DNA from: Stackebrandtia nassauensis DSM 44728
Lineage (GTDB): Bacteria > Actinomycetota > Actinomycetes > Mycobacteriales > Micromonosporaceae
Assembly: GCF_000024545.1 (NCBI RefSeq)
Contig: NC_013947.1
Location: 620,001 to 684,000, forward strand
DNA length: 64,000 nt
Direction: 5' to 3'
This document shows positions 30,706 through 39,368 of this stretch, piece after piece. The stretch's first letter is position 1, and every line of letters begins with the position of its first letter. The notes beneath the pieces are model-generated. The model was not told the DNA's origin, did no database searches, and saw nothing but the letters and a program-made list of their open reading frames with translations. A program made the position numbers and the translations under genes.

Positions 30706-31656
30706 ATGGGCAAGAAGGTCACCGTCGTCGGCGCCGGTTTCTACGGATCCACCACGGCGCAGCGACTGGCCGAGTACGACGTCTTCGACACCGTCGTCCT
30801 CACCGACATCATCGACGGCAAGCCGGAGGGGCTGGCGCTGGACCTGAACCAGTCGCGCTCCATCGAGGGCTACGAGACGAAGGTGATCGGCGCCACCACC
30901 GGCACCGACGGCAGCGGCTACGAGGTCATCTCCGGTTCCGACATCGTGATCATCACCGCCGGGCTGCCGCGCAAGCCGGGCATGAGCCGCATGGACCTGC
31001 TGGAGGTCAACGCCAAGATCGTGCGCGGCGTCGCCGAGAACGTCGCCAAGTACGCTCCCGAGGCCGTCATCATCGTGGTGTCCAACCCGCTGGACGAGAT
31101 GACCGCGCTGACCCAGATCGCGTCCCAGTTCCCGAAGAACCGGGTCATGGGCCAGGCCGGAATGCTCGACACCGCCCGGTTCACCCACTTCGTCGCCGAG
31201 GAGCTGAACGTCCCGGTGGCCTCGGTCAAGACGCTGACCCTCGGATCGCACGGCGACACCATGGTTCCGGTGCCGTCGCAGTGCACCGTGGACGGCAAGC
31301 CGCTGTCGGAGGTCCTGGACGCCGACAAGATCGAGTCGCTCGTGGACCGCACCCGTAAGGGCGGTGCCGAAGTGGTGGCGCTGCTGAAGACCGGTTCGGC
31401 CTTCTACGCGCCCTCGGCCGCCGCGGCCCGGATGGCTCGCGCGGTCGCCGAGGACTCCGGCGCCGTCATGCCGGTCTGCGCCTGGGTCGACGGTGACTAC
31501 GGCATCTCCGGCGTCTACCTCGGCGTCAACGCCGAGATCGGCGCCACCGGTGTCCGCAAGGTCGTCGAGACCCCGCTGACCGACTCGGAGCTGGCCGGTC
31601 TCAAGGAGGCCGCCGAGGCCGTGCGCGCCAAGCAGGGCGACGTCGCGAACCTCTAG
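30706..31656 (+). CDS. mdh: Malate dehydrogenase (LDH-like)
   Basis: The product has 316 residues. The start MGKKVTVVGAG has GGAG 7 bases upstream. GAGFYG binds NAD and Asp34 holds its ribose. Arg89 in AGLPRKPGMSR is the substrate-discriminating residue that marks malate rather than lactate dehydrogenases of this family. Catalytic Asp155/Arg158 (LDTARF) and His182 (GSHGDTMVP) are present. It oxidises malate to oxaloacetate in the TCA cycle. Hairpins on both sides suggest a single-gene transcript. Confidence 0.96.
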   Translation: MGKKVTVVGAGFYGSTTAQRLAEYDVFDTVVLTDIIDGKPEGLALDLNQSRSIEGYETKVIGATTGTDGSGYEVISGSDIVIITAGLPRKPGMSRMDLLEVNAKIVRGVAENVAKYAPEAVIIVVSNPLDEMTALTQIASQFPKNRVMGQAGMLDTARFTHFVAEELNVPVASVKTLTLGSHGDTMVPVPSQCTVDGKPLSEVLDADKIESLVDRTRKGGAEVVALLKTGSAFYAPSAAAARMARAVAEDSGAVMPVCAWVDGDYGISGVYLGVNAEIGATGVRKVVETPLTDSELAGLKEAAEAVRAKQGDVANL

Positions 31657-31681
31657 ACACCAAACACTGGGCCACAACGAC

Positions 31682-31715
31682 AACGGCCGCGAACCCGTAC
31701 GGGTTCGCGGCCGTT
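31682..31715. terminator. Bidirectional hairpin between mdh and YibE/F gene
   Basis: The 15-bp arms AACGGCCGCGAACCC (31682-31696) and 31701-31715 pair perfectly around a GTAC loop. It lies between convergent genes and is followed by TTC on the plus side. Confidence 0.85.
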
Positions 31716-31719
31716 TCGG

Positions 31720-33030
31720 CTATCGCGGCTCCTCGGCCTCGGGACGGCTCTCCGGCGGCGGGGTCTCGTCCTCGTGCATGTCCAGCCACTCGTTGCGGGG
31801 CCGTTTCGGGCGCGGCCCCGGCGTCGCCAGCTCCACCCCGGGCGGGGGAGCGAACTTGTGGACGGTCAGCGCCGCCAGCAGCGTCGTCAGCGGGACGGCC
31901 GCGATCAGTCCGATGGTGCCGACGATGCCGCGCACGATCTCCTCGGCGATGAGCTGCGTGGTCAGCGTTTCGCTCAACGGCCGGTCAGCGGCGGCGATCA
32001 GGATCAGCAGCGGCAGCGCCGCCCCCGCGTAGGCGAGGATGATCGTGTTGACCACCGAGGCGATGTGCGAGCGCCCGATCCGGGCCGCCGCCGAGTACAG
32101 CTCCCCGAACCCGTACTCGGGGTTGGCGCGCGCCAGCTCGGACACCGCGCTGGCCTGGGTCACCGTGACGTCGTCCAGCGCCCCCAGCGAGCCGATGAGG
32201 ATGCCCGCCAACAGCAGCCCCTCGGTGTTGACGCCGTGGTACATCGACAGGACGCTGGTGTCCTCGTCGGAGATGCCGGTCAGGTGCGCCATGCCCACGG
32301 CCAGCGCCGACAGCAGCCCGGTCAGGACCAGGCTGCACAGCGTCCCGGCCACGGCGATGGTCGTGGTGGCGCGGAACCCGTGCGTCAGGTACAGGACAGC
32401 CAGCATGATCGCGCAGGACCCGACGATCGCCACCGGCAGCGGCGACTCGCCCGACAGGATCGCGGGCACGATGAACAGCAGCAGCACCGCGAAGGTCACG
32501 GCGAGCCCGACGAGGCTCAGCAGCCCCCGCAGCCGTCCGAAGGCGATGACGGCCAGCGCGAACGCGATCGCCAGTATCCACAGTGGCGTTGATCGGTCCT
32601 GGTCGATGATCGAGTACGAGAACTCGGCCTCGGGCAGGTGCATCAGGATGACCGAGTCGCCGACCTCGACGTAGGGCGCGCCGGGTCCGTTGGGCAGGGT
32701 CGAGGTGACGATGTCGCCCTCATCGGCGCCGCTGGTCAGCTCCACGGTGACGGTGCCGCAGCGTTCGGGCTTGGCCGACGCCCCGCTGTCGCCGGGTTCG
32801 CCCCCGGGCTCGGTCCCGGTGTCGGGGCACTCCTTCAGCGAGATCCCGGTGACGGTGCCGGTGACCTCCTGGGCACCGGCGGCCGACGTCGCCTCGGGTT
32901 TGTCGGTCGGCCACATCAGGGCCATGGCGATCGCGGTGGCCACCGCCACCGGCACGAGCAGGTACAGCGCGAACCGCACCGTGGTCGGCGTGTTCTTCTC
33001 GTCGGTCTGGTGTGAGTGGACGGTTCCCAT
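31720..33030 (-). CDS. YibE/F-family membrane protein
   Basis: The product has 436 residues. One N-terminal helix (about 18-40) is followed by an outside beta-rich domain (about 50-135) and then about seven membrane helices. Family phrases include GRLRGLLSLVGLAVTFAVLL, LYLTHGFRATTTIAVAGTL and GSLGALDDVTVTQASAV. The C-terminus is a proline-rich cytoplasmic tail. YibE/F proteins are of unknown function. It ends at the shared terminator with mdh. Confidence 0.88.
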   Translation of the reverse strand: MGTVHSHQTDEKNTPTTVRFALYLLVPVAVATAIAMALMWPTDKPEATSAAGAQEVTGTVTGISLKECPDTGTEPGGEPGDSGASAKPERCGTVTVELTSGADEGDIVTSTLPNGPGAPYVEVGDSVILMHLPEAEFSYSIIDQDRSTPLWILAIAFALAVIAFGRLRGLLSLVGLAVTFAVLLLFIVPAILSGESPLPVAIVGSCAIMLAVLYLTHGFRATTTIAVAGTLCSLVLTGLLSALAVGMAHLTGISDEDTSVLSMYHGVNTEGLLLAGILIGSLGALDDVTVTQASAVSELARANPEYGFGELYSAAARIGRSHIASVVNTIILAYAGAALPLLILIAAADRPLSETLTTQLIAEEIVRGIVGTIGLIAAVPLTTLLAALTVHKFAPPPGVELATPGPRPKRPRNEWLDMHEDETPPPESRPEAEEPR

Positions 33031-33070
33031 GCGGAGTCCTTACTGTGGCTGCCGCGACATGGTAAGCGAA

Positions 33071-33098
33071 AGTCCCGGACCCGTCAGGGCCCGGGACT
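33071..33098 (-). terminator. Hairpin after the oligopeptide ABC operon
   Basis: The arms AGTCCCGG (33071-33078) and CCGGGACT (33091-33098), with an inner CCC/GGG pairing, lie 26 bases beyond the stop of the binding-protein gene, which is read on the minus strand. Confidence 0.65.
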
Positions 33099-33124
33099 AT
33101 CACAACACCCGGTGAGGTGGTCCT

Positions 33125-34915
33125 TTACACGGCGCCGGTCTTGCCCTTGAGGATGGACATCATGACCGGGTTGTCACGGTAGATGTCGTTCTCGGCCAGC
33201 GACTTGTCGGTGATGAACTTCTTGACGCCGGTGCCCTCGATGCCGTAGCTGAGCCGCACGAAGCCGACGATCGGCAGCCGGGGCAGCGTCTCGTTGAAGA
33301 TCGTGGCGAGCTTGGCGTGGGCTTCCTTGCGCTTGGCGTCGTCGTCGGAGGTGTGGGCGACCTCGTAGATCTTCTCGACGTCGGTCTCGCCGTAGGCCTT
33401 GGAGTCGACCTTGGCGGTGTCCAGCGACATGCCCGGTTCGTCCTTGGTCCGGTTGTTGTCGGTGAACCAGGCCATCTGCCAGGCGCCGAACATCTCGGGG
33501 TGGAACGGGTTGCCCCACTGCCGGACCGCGACCTGGTAGTCACCGGCGGGCCAGATACCCCAGATCGAGGCCTCCTCGGCGTTCTTGGTCGTCGTCTTGA
33601 TGCCGAAGTTGTTCCACTGCTCGGCGACCTGCTTGGCGGTGGCGTCGAAATCGTTCCAGCCGTTGACGGCCAGGATCTCGTACTCGGCCTTCTTGCCCTC
33701 CTTGGTCTCCCAGGAGTCGCCCTTCTTCTTCCATCCTGCTTCCTCGAGGTACTTCTCGGCCTTGTCGGGGTCGTACTCGTAGGGGTCGAACTTGCCGATC
33801 TCGGACGCGCCCACCACTTCCTTGGCCTGGTCGTCGGCGCAACCGGCCATGTACTCGGGCACGAAGTAGCCGCCCTTGCCGAGCGCGATCTTGCCGACCT
33901 CGTCCTTGTTGATGATGTGCATGAGCGCCTTGCGGACCCGCACGTCCTTGAACTCGGGGTTCGACTTGTTGTTGAGCATCAGGCCGATGCCCTGCTGGTC
34001 GTCGAACTTGAACTCCTTGAGACCTTCGGTTCCCTTGAGCTGCTTGCGTTCGGCGGGGCCGAGGACGTGGGTGATGTAGTCGACCTTCTTCTCGGCCACC
34101 AGCTGCGCGGCCTCGTCGTTGCTGGCCTTCTCGACGTGCACCTTGTCGAAGTTGACCTTGTCGGCGAACAGGCCGCCCTTGTTCTTCTTCATGGTGACCT
34201 TGGTGTCGGACACCTTGGACGCCTCGATCACGAACGGTCCACAGGAAATCATGTCGTCGAACTTGAGCTTGCCCAGTTCGGTGACGAACTTCTGCTGTTC
34301 CTTGTCGCCGTTGCGAACCCCGTCGTTGAACAGCTTCAGGGCCTTGTTCAGCTGCTCGTCGTAGCGGGACGAGGCGTGGACGCGGGTGCGCATCACCTCG
34401 TACTCGATTCCGGGGAAGATCTTGTCGAAGGTGATGTTGATCTTGTCACCGTCCTTTTCGATCTTCGTGACGTTGGGCCAGCCGTCGACGCCCGGCGCCA
34501 CGTTGAGCTTGCGCTCGGCGAAGCTGCCCATGAAGTCGTCGATGGTGAGCTTCGAGCCGTCGCTCCACTTCACGCCCGAACGCGGGGTGATCGTCAGGAC
34601 CTTGTCGTTCCATTCGCTGCTCTCGGCGAGCATGTACTGCCACTCGTTGGTCTCCCAGTTGCGCAGCGCGCAGCGCGGGTAGTACAGCTCCGAGATCGGC
34701 GCGGCCATCAGCAGGGTGGTGTCCGGGACGATGGCGTTGAAATTCTGGGACGACTTGTCGAAGTCGTAGGCGTACACGAAGGTGCCGCCGCGACCGGTGT
34801 CGCTGGAGTCGGCCTTACAGCTCGACAGGGCGACGGCGCCCGTCGAGGCGACCGCGCCGATGCCGACCAGCTGAAGCAGCCGTCGGCGGGACATGTTGGG
34901 GCTAAAGGAGGTCAC
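33125..34915 (-). CDS. Family 5 oligopeptide-binding lipoprotein (Tat-type signal)
   Basis: The product has 596 residues from a GTG with GGAGG upstream; an internal ATG 7 codons on is less likely. The signal has twin arginines (SRRRLLQLVG) and a lipobox ALSSC, so it is probably exported folded by Tat and lipid-anchored. The body is a family 5 solute-binding protein, e.g. SGVKWSDGSKLTIDDFMGSF and RVRKALMHIINKDEV. It captures oligopeptides or similar solutes for the transporter encoded by the upstream genes. Unusually, it is the last gene of the operon rather than the first. Confidence 0.92.
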   Translation of the reverse strand: MTSFSPNMSRRRLLQLVGIGAVASTGAVALSSCKADSSDTGRGGTFVYAYDFDKSSQNFNAIVPDTTLLMAAPISELYYPRCALRNWETNEWQYMLAESSEWNDKVLTITPRSGVKWSDGSKLTIDDFMGSFAERKLNVAPGVDGWPNVTKIEKDGDKINITFDKIFPGIEYEVMRTRVHASSRYDEQLNKALKLFNDGVRNGDKEQQKFVTELGKLKFDDMISCGPFVIEASKVSDTKVTMKKNKGGLFADKVNFDKVHVEKASNDEAAQLVAEKKVDYITHVLGPAERKQLKGTEGLKEFKFDDQQGIGLMLNNKSNPEFKDVRVRKALMHIINKDEVGKIALGKGGYFVPEYMAGCADDQAKEVVGASEIGKFDPYEYDPDKAEKYLEEAGWKKKGDSWETKEGKKAEYEILAVNGWNDFDATAKQVAEQWNNFGIKTTTKNAEEASIWGIWPAGDYQVAVRQWGNPFHPEMFGAWQMAWFTDNNRTKDEPGMSLDTAKVDSKAYGETDVEKIYEVAHTSDDDAKRKEAHAKLATIFNETLPRLPIVGFVRLSYGIEGTGVKKFITDKSLAENDIYRDNPVMMSILKGKTGAV

Positions 34916-34923
34916 GACCTCCT
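34906..34923 (-). promoter_or_regulatory. Inverted repeat sequestering the binding-protein start site
   Basis: On the minus strand, AGGAGGTC-GT-GACCTCCT is a perfect palindrome in which the first arm is the Shine-Dalgarno sequence and the second arm is codons 2-4. The GTG start codon sits at the turn. As RNA it could fold and hide the start until translation of the overlapping small upstream gene opens it. Confidence 0.45.
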
Positions 34924-35103
34924 CCTCTCTATATAGAAAACCACAGTGGAGAAAAGGCCGAGGAAGACTCCCAGGCCACATGTGATGCCGGTGATGACGA
35001 ATTCGGCGCTACCCGGCTTGAGGAAGGCCACGAGCAGCAGTGCCGAGGTGCTGATGAGGAACACCGCGGCCACCAGGCCCATGCGGGCCAGCTGGGTTGG
35101 CAT
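34912..35103 (-). CDS. Small two-helix membrane protein
   Basis: The product has 63 residues with two hydrophobic helices (about 8-27 and 35-57) and a basic C-terminus (YIERRRS). It lies between the ATPase gene (6 bases upstream) and the binding-protein gene, overlapping the latter by 4 bases (GTGA). It may be a small transporter accessory protein, or it may exist mainly to couple translation. No family is recognised. Confidence 0.6.
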   Translation of the reverse strand: MPTQLARMGLVAAVFLISTSALLLVAFLKPGSAEFVITGITCGLGVFLGLFSTVVFYIERRRS

Positions 35104-35109
35104 CGGTTC

Positions 35110-36147
35110 TCACCCGGCTTTCAGGTCGCGGGCGAGCACGTGACAGGACAGCCGCCGCGAGTCAATGGATTCCAGGATGGGCAGTTCGTTGTCGCACAGT
35201 CCGGGTTCGTAGAGGGGACAACGGGGGTGGAAGGCACAGCCGGACGGCAGGTCGGTGAGGCTCGGGATCTCCGAGCTTCGCAACCGGATGGTCTTCTTGG
35301 CGCGCGCCAGTTTCGGGTCCGGTTCGCACACCGCCGAGATGAGGGCCTTGGTGTACGGGTGCTGCGGGTCGCCGATGATCTGGGGTGTCGGTCCCTGTTC
35401 GACGATCTTGCCGAGGTACATGACCGCGATCTCGCCGTCCCAGGCGAAGTACTTCGCCACGGCGAGGTCGTGGGTGATGAACAGGAAGCCCACGCCCAGG
35501 TCGTCGCGCAGCGCCCCGAGGGTGTTGAGGAGGCTGACCCGGATCGACACGTCCAGCATGGACGTCGACTCGTCGGCGATGAGCAGTTTGGGTTCCATGG
35601 CCAGCGCCCGCGCCACCGAGACCCGTTGCCGCTGGCCGCCGGACAGCTGGTGCGGGTACTTGTCCAGGCAGTACTCCGGCGGGGTCAGATCGACGCGGGT
35701 CAACAGTTCGATGGCGGCCTCGCGGGCCTGCTTCTTGGTCTTGACGATGCCGCGCGCCTTCAGGCCGCCGGTGACGCTGGACAGGATGGTGCGCACCGGA
35801 TTCAGCGAGGCGTACGGGTCCTGGTGGATGTACTGGACGTCCTCGCGGTAGGTGTTCCACTCCTGCTTGGCCATTCGCGCGACGTCCTTGCCGCGGTACA
35901 GCACCTGGCCGCCGGTGGGGCGGGTCAGCCCGGCGGCGGCCCGGGCGGTGGTGGTCTTGCCGCAGCCGGACTCGCCGACCAGGCACACCACCTTGCCCTT
36001 GCCGACGGTCAGGTCGACCCCGGACACGGCGGGCACCTTGCCGCGCTTGGTGTCGAAGACCTGCTCCAGTCCGGACAGTTGGAGCAGCGGCGGCGCCGCC
36101 GGCTCCACGTCGGTCGCTTCCAGTCGCGGGGCTGCTACCTCAGACAC
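35110..36147 (-). CDS. Oligopeptide ABC transporter ATPase (DppF/OppF type)
   Basis: The product has 345 residues. Walker A GESGCGKTT, signature LSGGQRQRV, Walker B LLIADESTSMLD and switch His in FITHDLAV are present. Walker B has Ser-Thr-Ser (DESTSM) in place of the usual DEPTSA, which leaves the catalytic Glu intact. The C-terminal oligopeptide-ATPase tail with spaced cysteines (GCAFHPRCPLY...LCDN) suggests the iron-sulfur-type oligo_HPY domain. It pairs with the other ATPase, whose frame it overlaps by 8 bases. Confidence 0.93.
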   Translation of the reverse strand: MSEVAAPRLEATDVEPAAPPLLQLSGLEQVFDTKRGKVPAVSGVDLTVGKGKVVCLVGESGCGKTTTARAAAGLTRPTGGQVLYRGKDVARMAKQEWNTYREDVQYIHQDPYASLNPVRTILSSVTGGLKARGIVKTKKQAREAAIELLTRVDLTPPEYCLDKYPHQLSGGQRQRVSVARALAMEPKLLIADESTSMLDVSIRVSLLNTLGALRDDLGVGFLFITHDLAVAKYFAWDGEIAVMYLGKIVEQGPTPQIIGDPQHPYTKALISAVCEPDPKLARAKKTIRLRSSEIPSLTDLPSGCAFHPRCPLYEPGLCDNELPILESIDSRRLSCHVLARDLKAG

Positions 36148-37186
36148 GGGACACCACCTGTCGGGAGAATTCGACCTGGTCGCTGTGCAGGCAGGCCGCG
36201 GTGTGCGGCGGGTTGCCGTTGGAGCCCTCGATGCGGGTCAGCGCCGGGATCTCGTCGGAGCACTCGGATGTGGCGTAGCCGCAGCGCGGCGCGAAGGCGC
36301 AGCCGGGCGGCAGGTTCGCCAGGTTCGGTGGCGTGCCGGGGATCGACTCCAGTTCCGGCAGGTCACCGGCGACCGGCAGCACCGCCTTGATGAGTCCGGC
36401 CGTGTAGGGGTGGCGCGGGTTGTAGAAGATGTCCTCGGCGGTGCCGGACTCGATGATCCGTCCGGCGTACATGGTGGACACCCGGTCGGCCAGTTCGGCG
36501 GCCAGGCCGAGATCATGGGTTATGAAGATCATCGAGAAGCCCAGCCGTTCCCGCAGCTCGTGCAGCTGTTCCACGATGGAGCGCTGTGTCAGCAGGTCCA
36601 GTGCCGTGGTGGGTTCGTCCAGCACCAGCAGTTGCGGCTCCAGGGCCAGTGCCAGCGCGATCAGGGTGCGCTGCTTCATGCCGCCGGACAGTTCGTGCGG
36701 GTAGCTGCGCAGCACCCGGTCGGGTTCCAGCCGCACCAGGTCCAGCAGTTCCTCGGAGCGCCTCTTGATGTCGGCCGTACTCCAGCGCTTCTGACCGTTG
36801 GCGTGGTCGCGCAGCGTGTCCTCGAAGTGGTCGGCGATGCGCTGCACCGGATTGAAGGCGTTCATGGCGCCCTGGAACACCATCGCCGCCTCGCTCCAGC
36901 GGAACCTGCGCAGCTCCTCCTTGCCGAGCTTCATGATGTCGGAGCGGCTGCCGTCCTTGCGGCGGTAGGTGACGGTGCCGCGCGGCACCCGGCCCAGCCG
37001 GGGCAGCAGCTTCAGCAGCCCGAGCCCCAGTGTCGTCTTGCCGCAACCGGACTCGCCGACCAGCGCCATCGACTCGCCCGGGTACAGGTCGAAGTTGATG
37101 TCGGACGCGGCGGTCACCTCGGTGCGTTTCCCGGTGCGGTAGCTGATCTCCAGGTCGCGGACCGACAGGATGGGTTCGTCGTTCAC
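36140..37186 (-). CDS. Oligopeptide ABC transporter ATPase (DppD/OppD type)
   Basis: The product has 348 residues. Walker A GESGCGKTT, signature LSGGMKQR, Walker B LLVLDEPTTALD and FITHDLGL are visible. The C-terminal oligo_HPY region is also complete (GCAFAPRCGYATSECSDEIP). It energises peptide import as a heterodimer with the DppF-type subunit. It starts 7 bases after the DppC-type permease gene ends. Confidence 0.94.
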   Translation of the reverse strand: MNDEPILSVRDLEISYRTGKRTEVTAASDINFDLYPGESMALVGESGCGKTTLGLGLLKLLPRLGRVPRGTVTYRRKDGSRSDIMKLGKEELRRFRWSEAAMVFQGAMNAFNPVQRIADHFEDTLRDHANGQKRWSTADIKRRSEELLDLVRLEPDRVLRSYPHELSGGMKQRTLIALALALEPQLLVLDEPTTALDLLTQRSIVEQLHELRERLGFSMIFITHDLGLAAELADRVSTMYAGRIIESGTAEDIFYNPRHPYTAGLIKAVLPVAGDLPELESIPGTPPNLANLPPGCAFAPRCGYATSECSDEIPALTRIEGSNGNPPHTAACLHSDQVEFSRQVVSRV

Positions 37187-37193
37187 CGGTGGC

Positions 37194-38090
37194 CTACCTT
37201 TCCCTCAGTCGCGGGTTGAGGGCTTGTTCCAGGGAACGGCCCATCGTGATCAGTCCGATTTGGAACAGGATGATGAGCGCCAGCGGCGCGGCGATGTACG
37301 GGATCGCCTCGGGCAGCTTGAACGCGCCCGACTTCCACGACTCCTGGATCATCAGGCCCCAGTTGTCGGCTGTGGACGGCAACAGGCCGAGCAGGTACAT
37401 GCCGACCAGCGCGTAGATGGCGTTGTTGATGGCCAGGATGAAGTTGACGAAGATATAACCGGCCATATTGGGCAGAACCTCGGCGAAGATCACCGTCCGC
37501 ACCGGGATGTTCTGCAGTCGCGCCGCCTCGACGAACTCGCGCTGCCGCAGCGACAACACCTGCGCCCGTACCGATCGCATCAGCGGCGCCCAGGTCGTCA
37601 GGCCGATGATGACGGCGATGGCGGTGGGCGTGATGGACCGGAACATCGCGGTCAGCACCAGCATCAGCACGATGCTGGGGATGGTCATCGTGATGTCGGT
37701 GAGCTGCAGGAAGAACGTGTCGAGTTTGCCCCGGACGAATCCGGCGATCGAGCCCAGCACGGTGGCGACCACGACCGCGATCGACGCGGCCAGGATGCCC
37801 ACCCACAACGGTTCGGCGCCTCCGGCCACCAGGGTCAGGAACGAGTCCTTGCCCTGTCCGTCGGTACCGAGGATGTGTTCGGAACTGGGTCCGGTCCAGA
37901 TGAGATCGGAGTTGGAGGGGTTGGTGGTGTCGATGAGCAGCGGGCCCAAAAACGCGAAACCCATGACCAGCAGCACGATGACGCCGCCGACGAAACCGCT
38001 GGGGGAGCGGGTGAGTCCGCGCCACACGACGGTGCGGGTGCGCAGCGGGGCCGCCGCCTCGGGGGGAGTGGTGGTGCCTACCGCGGTCAT
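37194..38090 (-). CDS. Oligopeptide ABC transporter permease (DppC type)
   Basis: The product has 298 residues. The start MTAVGTTTPPE is set by the ATGA overlap (38087-38090) with the other permease. An N-terminal helix (about 34-53) is followed by the linker HILGTDGQGKDSF, typical of DppC, and five further helices. The EAA motif EAARLQNIPVRTVIFAEVLPN contacts the ATPases. Confidence 0.93.
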   Translation of the reverse strand: MTAVGTTTPPEAAAPLRTRTVVWRGLTRSPSGFVGGVIVLLVMGFAFLGPLLIDTTNPSNSDLIWTGPSSEHILGTDGQGKDSFLTLVAGGAEPLWVGILAASIAVVVATVLGSIAGFVRGKLDTFFLQLTDITMTIPSIVLMLVLTAMFRSITPTAIAVIIGLTTWAPLMRSVRAQVLSLRQREFVEAARLQNIPVRTVIFAEVLPNMAGYIFVNFILAINNAIYALVGMYLLGLLPSTADNWGLMIQESWKSGAFKLPEAIPYIAAPLALIILFQIGLITMGRSLEQALNPRLRER

Positions 38091-39184
38091 TTCGTGGCCT
38101 CCGTTGCCTCGCCGGAGCGGATGCGCGGGTCCAGCCAGCCGTTGAGCAGGTCGACGACCAGGTTGCTGAACACCACGGCACAGGTCAGGATCAAAACGAC
38201 GGCCTGGATCACCGGGTAGTCGCGCAGCGAGATCGACTTCACCAGCAGCTGTCCGACGCCGGGGTAGCTGAGGATCTCCTCCACGACGATGGCGCCACCG
38301 ACCAATGTGCCCACTTGGAAGGCCATGGTGGGCATCATCGGCAGCACCGAGTTGCGGCCGACGTAACGGGTGCCGACCCGGCGCTCCTTCAGGCCCCGCG
38401 CCTTGGCGATGGTGATGTAGTCCTCGCTGAGCACCTCGGTGGTGGCGGCCTTCATCATCAGCGCCCACGCGCCGGTCAGCGTGAACGCGTAGGTGATGAC
38501 CGGCAGGACCACGTGGTACAGCGCGTCGCCGATGAACACCGCGTTGAAGCCGGGTTCCACGCCCTCGGTGAGCCGTCCGCGCATGTCCCAGAAGTCGAAC
38601 AGCCCCAGCCAGGTCGATCCGATCAGGACGATCGCCATCGCGCCCAGGTAGTTGGGGATGGCCGACACCGTCGAGGCGATCTGGGTGGCGACGTGGTCGA
38701 ACCAGCCGCCGCGCTTGTACGCCATGATCATGCCGACGGTCATGCCGATGCTGATGGCCACCACGACGCCCAGCCCGACGCTGAACAGCGTCCAGGGCAG
38801 GTACTTCATGATCTGTTCCAGCACCGTGGTGTCGCGCTGGCTGATGGTCCAGCCGAAGTCGCCGGTGGCGAGGTTGCCGAAGTACTGGAAGTACTGCGAG
38901 AAGATGTTGGCGTCCGGGTCGTAGGGCAGCACCTGCCGGGCCTGCTCCCGGGCCTGGTCGATGTTCATGCCCTGCTGCGACAGCCGTCCGGCGATCACCT
39001 CGATGGGGTCGCCGGGCATGGCGCGCACCATGAAGAAGGTGCCCGAGGTGACCAGCCAGATGACGAACAGGGCGTACACGATGCGCCGGACGACGTACAC
39101 GCGCCACAGCCTGAGCAGCGGGTTCACCGGTTTCGGGGGCGGCAGGTCGGTCTCGGCGTGCCGCTTGGGGGCGAGGGTAACCAC
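38087..39184 (-). CDS. Oligopeptide ABC transporter permease (DppB type)
   Basis: The product has 365 residues. The GTG at 39184 is preferred to the GTG at 39193 because AAAGGAG ends 8 bases before it; the longer form would place the ribosome-binding site on top of its own start. The first helix VRRIVYALFVIWLVTSGTFF and the PGDP motif are standard for DppB, followed by a long periplasmic segment and the EAA-type loop ITIAKARGLKERRV. It is the first gene of the operon; the AT-rich 39200-39310 region should hold the promoter. Confidence 0.92.
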   Translation of the reverse strand: MVTLAPKRHAETDLPPPKPVNPLLRLWRVYVVRRIVYALFVIWLVTSGTFFMVRAMPGDPIEVIAGRLSQQGMNIDQAREQARQVLPYDPDANIFSQYFQYFGNLATGDFGWTISQRDTTVLEQIMKYLPWTLFSVGLGVVVAISIGMTVGMIMAYKRGGWFDHVATQIASTVSAIPNYLGAMAIVLIGSTWLGLFDFWDMRGRLTEGVEPGFNAVFIGDALYHVVLPVITYAFTLTGAWALMMKAATTEVLSEDYITIAKARGLKERRVGTRYVGRNSVLPMMPTMAFQVGTLVGGAIVVEEILSYPGVGQLLVKSISLRDYPVIQAVVLILTCAVVFSNLVVDLLNGWLDPRIRSGEATEATK

Positions 39185-39368
39185 GACGAGCACTCCTTTG
39201 AGGGCCGAAAAAACTAATAAGAGTCTTTTCGAAAAGAAAGTACTCGGTGTGAGCCGGGATACGGAATAGAAGAAGCTAAATTGTTACCTTTATTGACCAA
39301 AAGGCCGAGAACCCCGTGCCACCCGCCCCTGACGCGGCCGTCCGGCCGCGAACCGGGAACGGGGATCG

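Noticed and set aside
39200-39310. Exact -35/-10 promoter for the oligopeptide operon in the AT-rich gap
   Set aside because: Several weak candidates are possible and none stands out, so no site was annotated.
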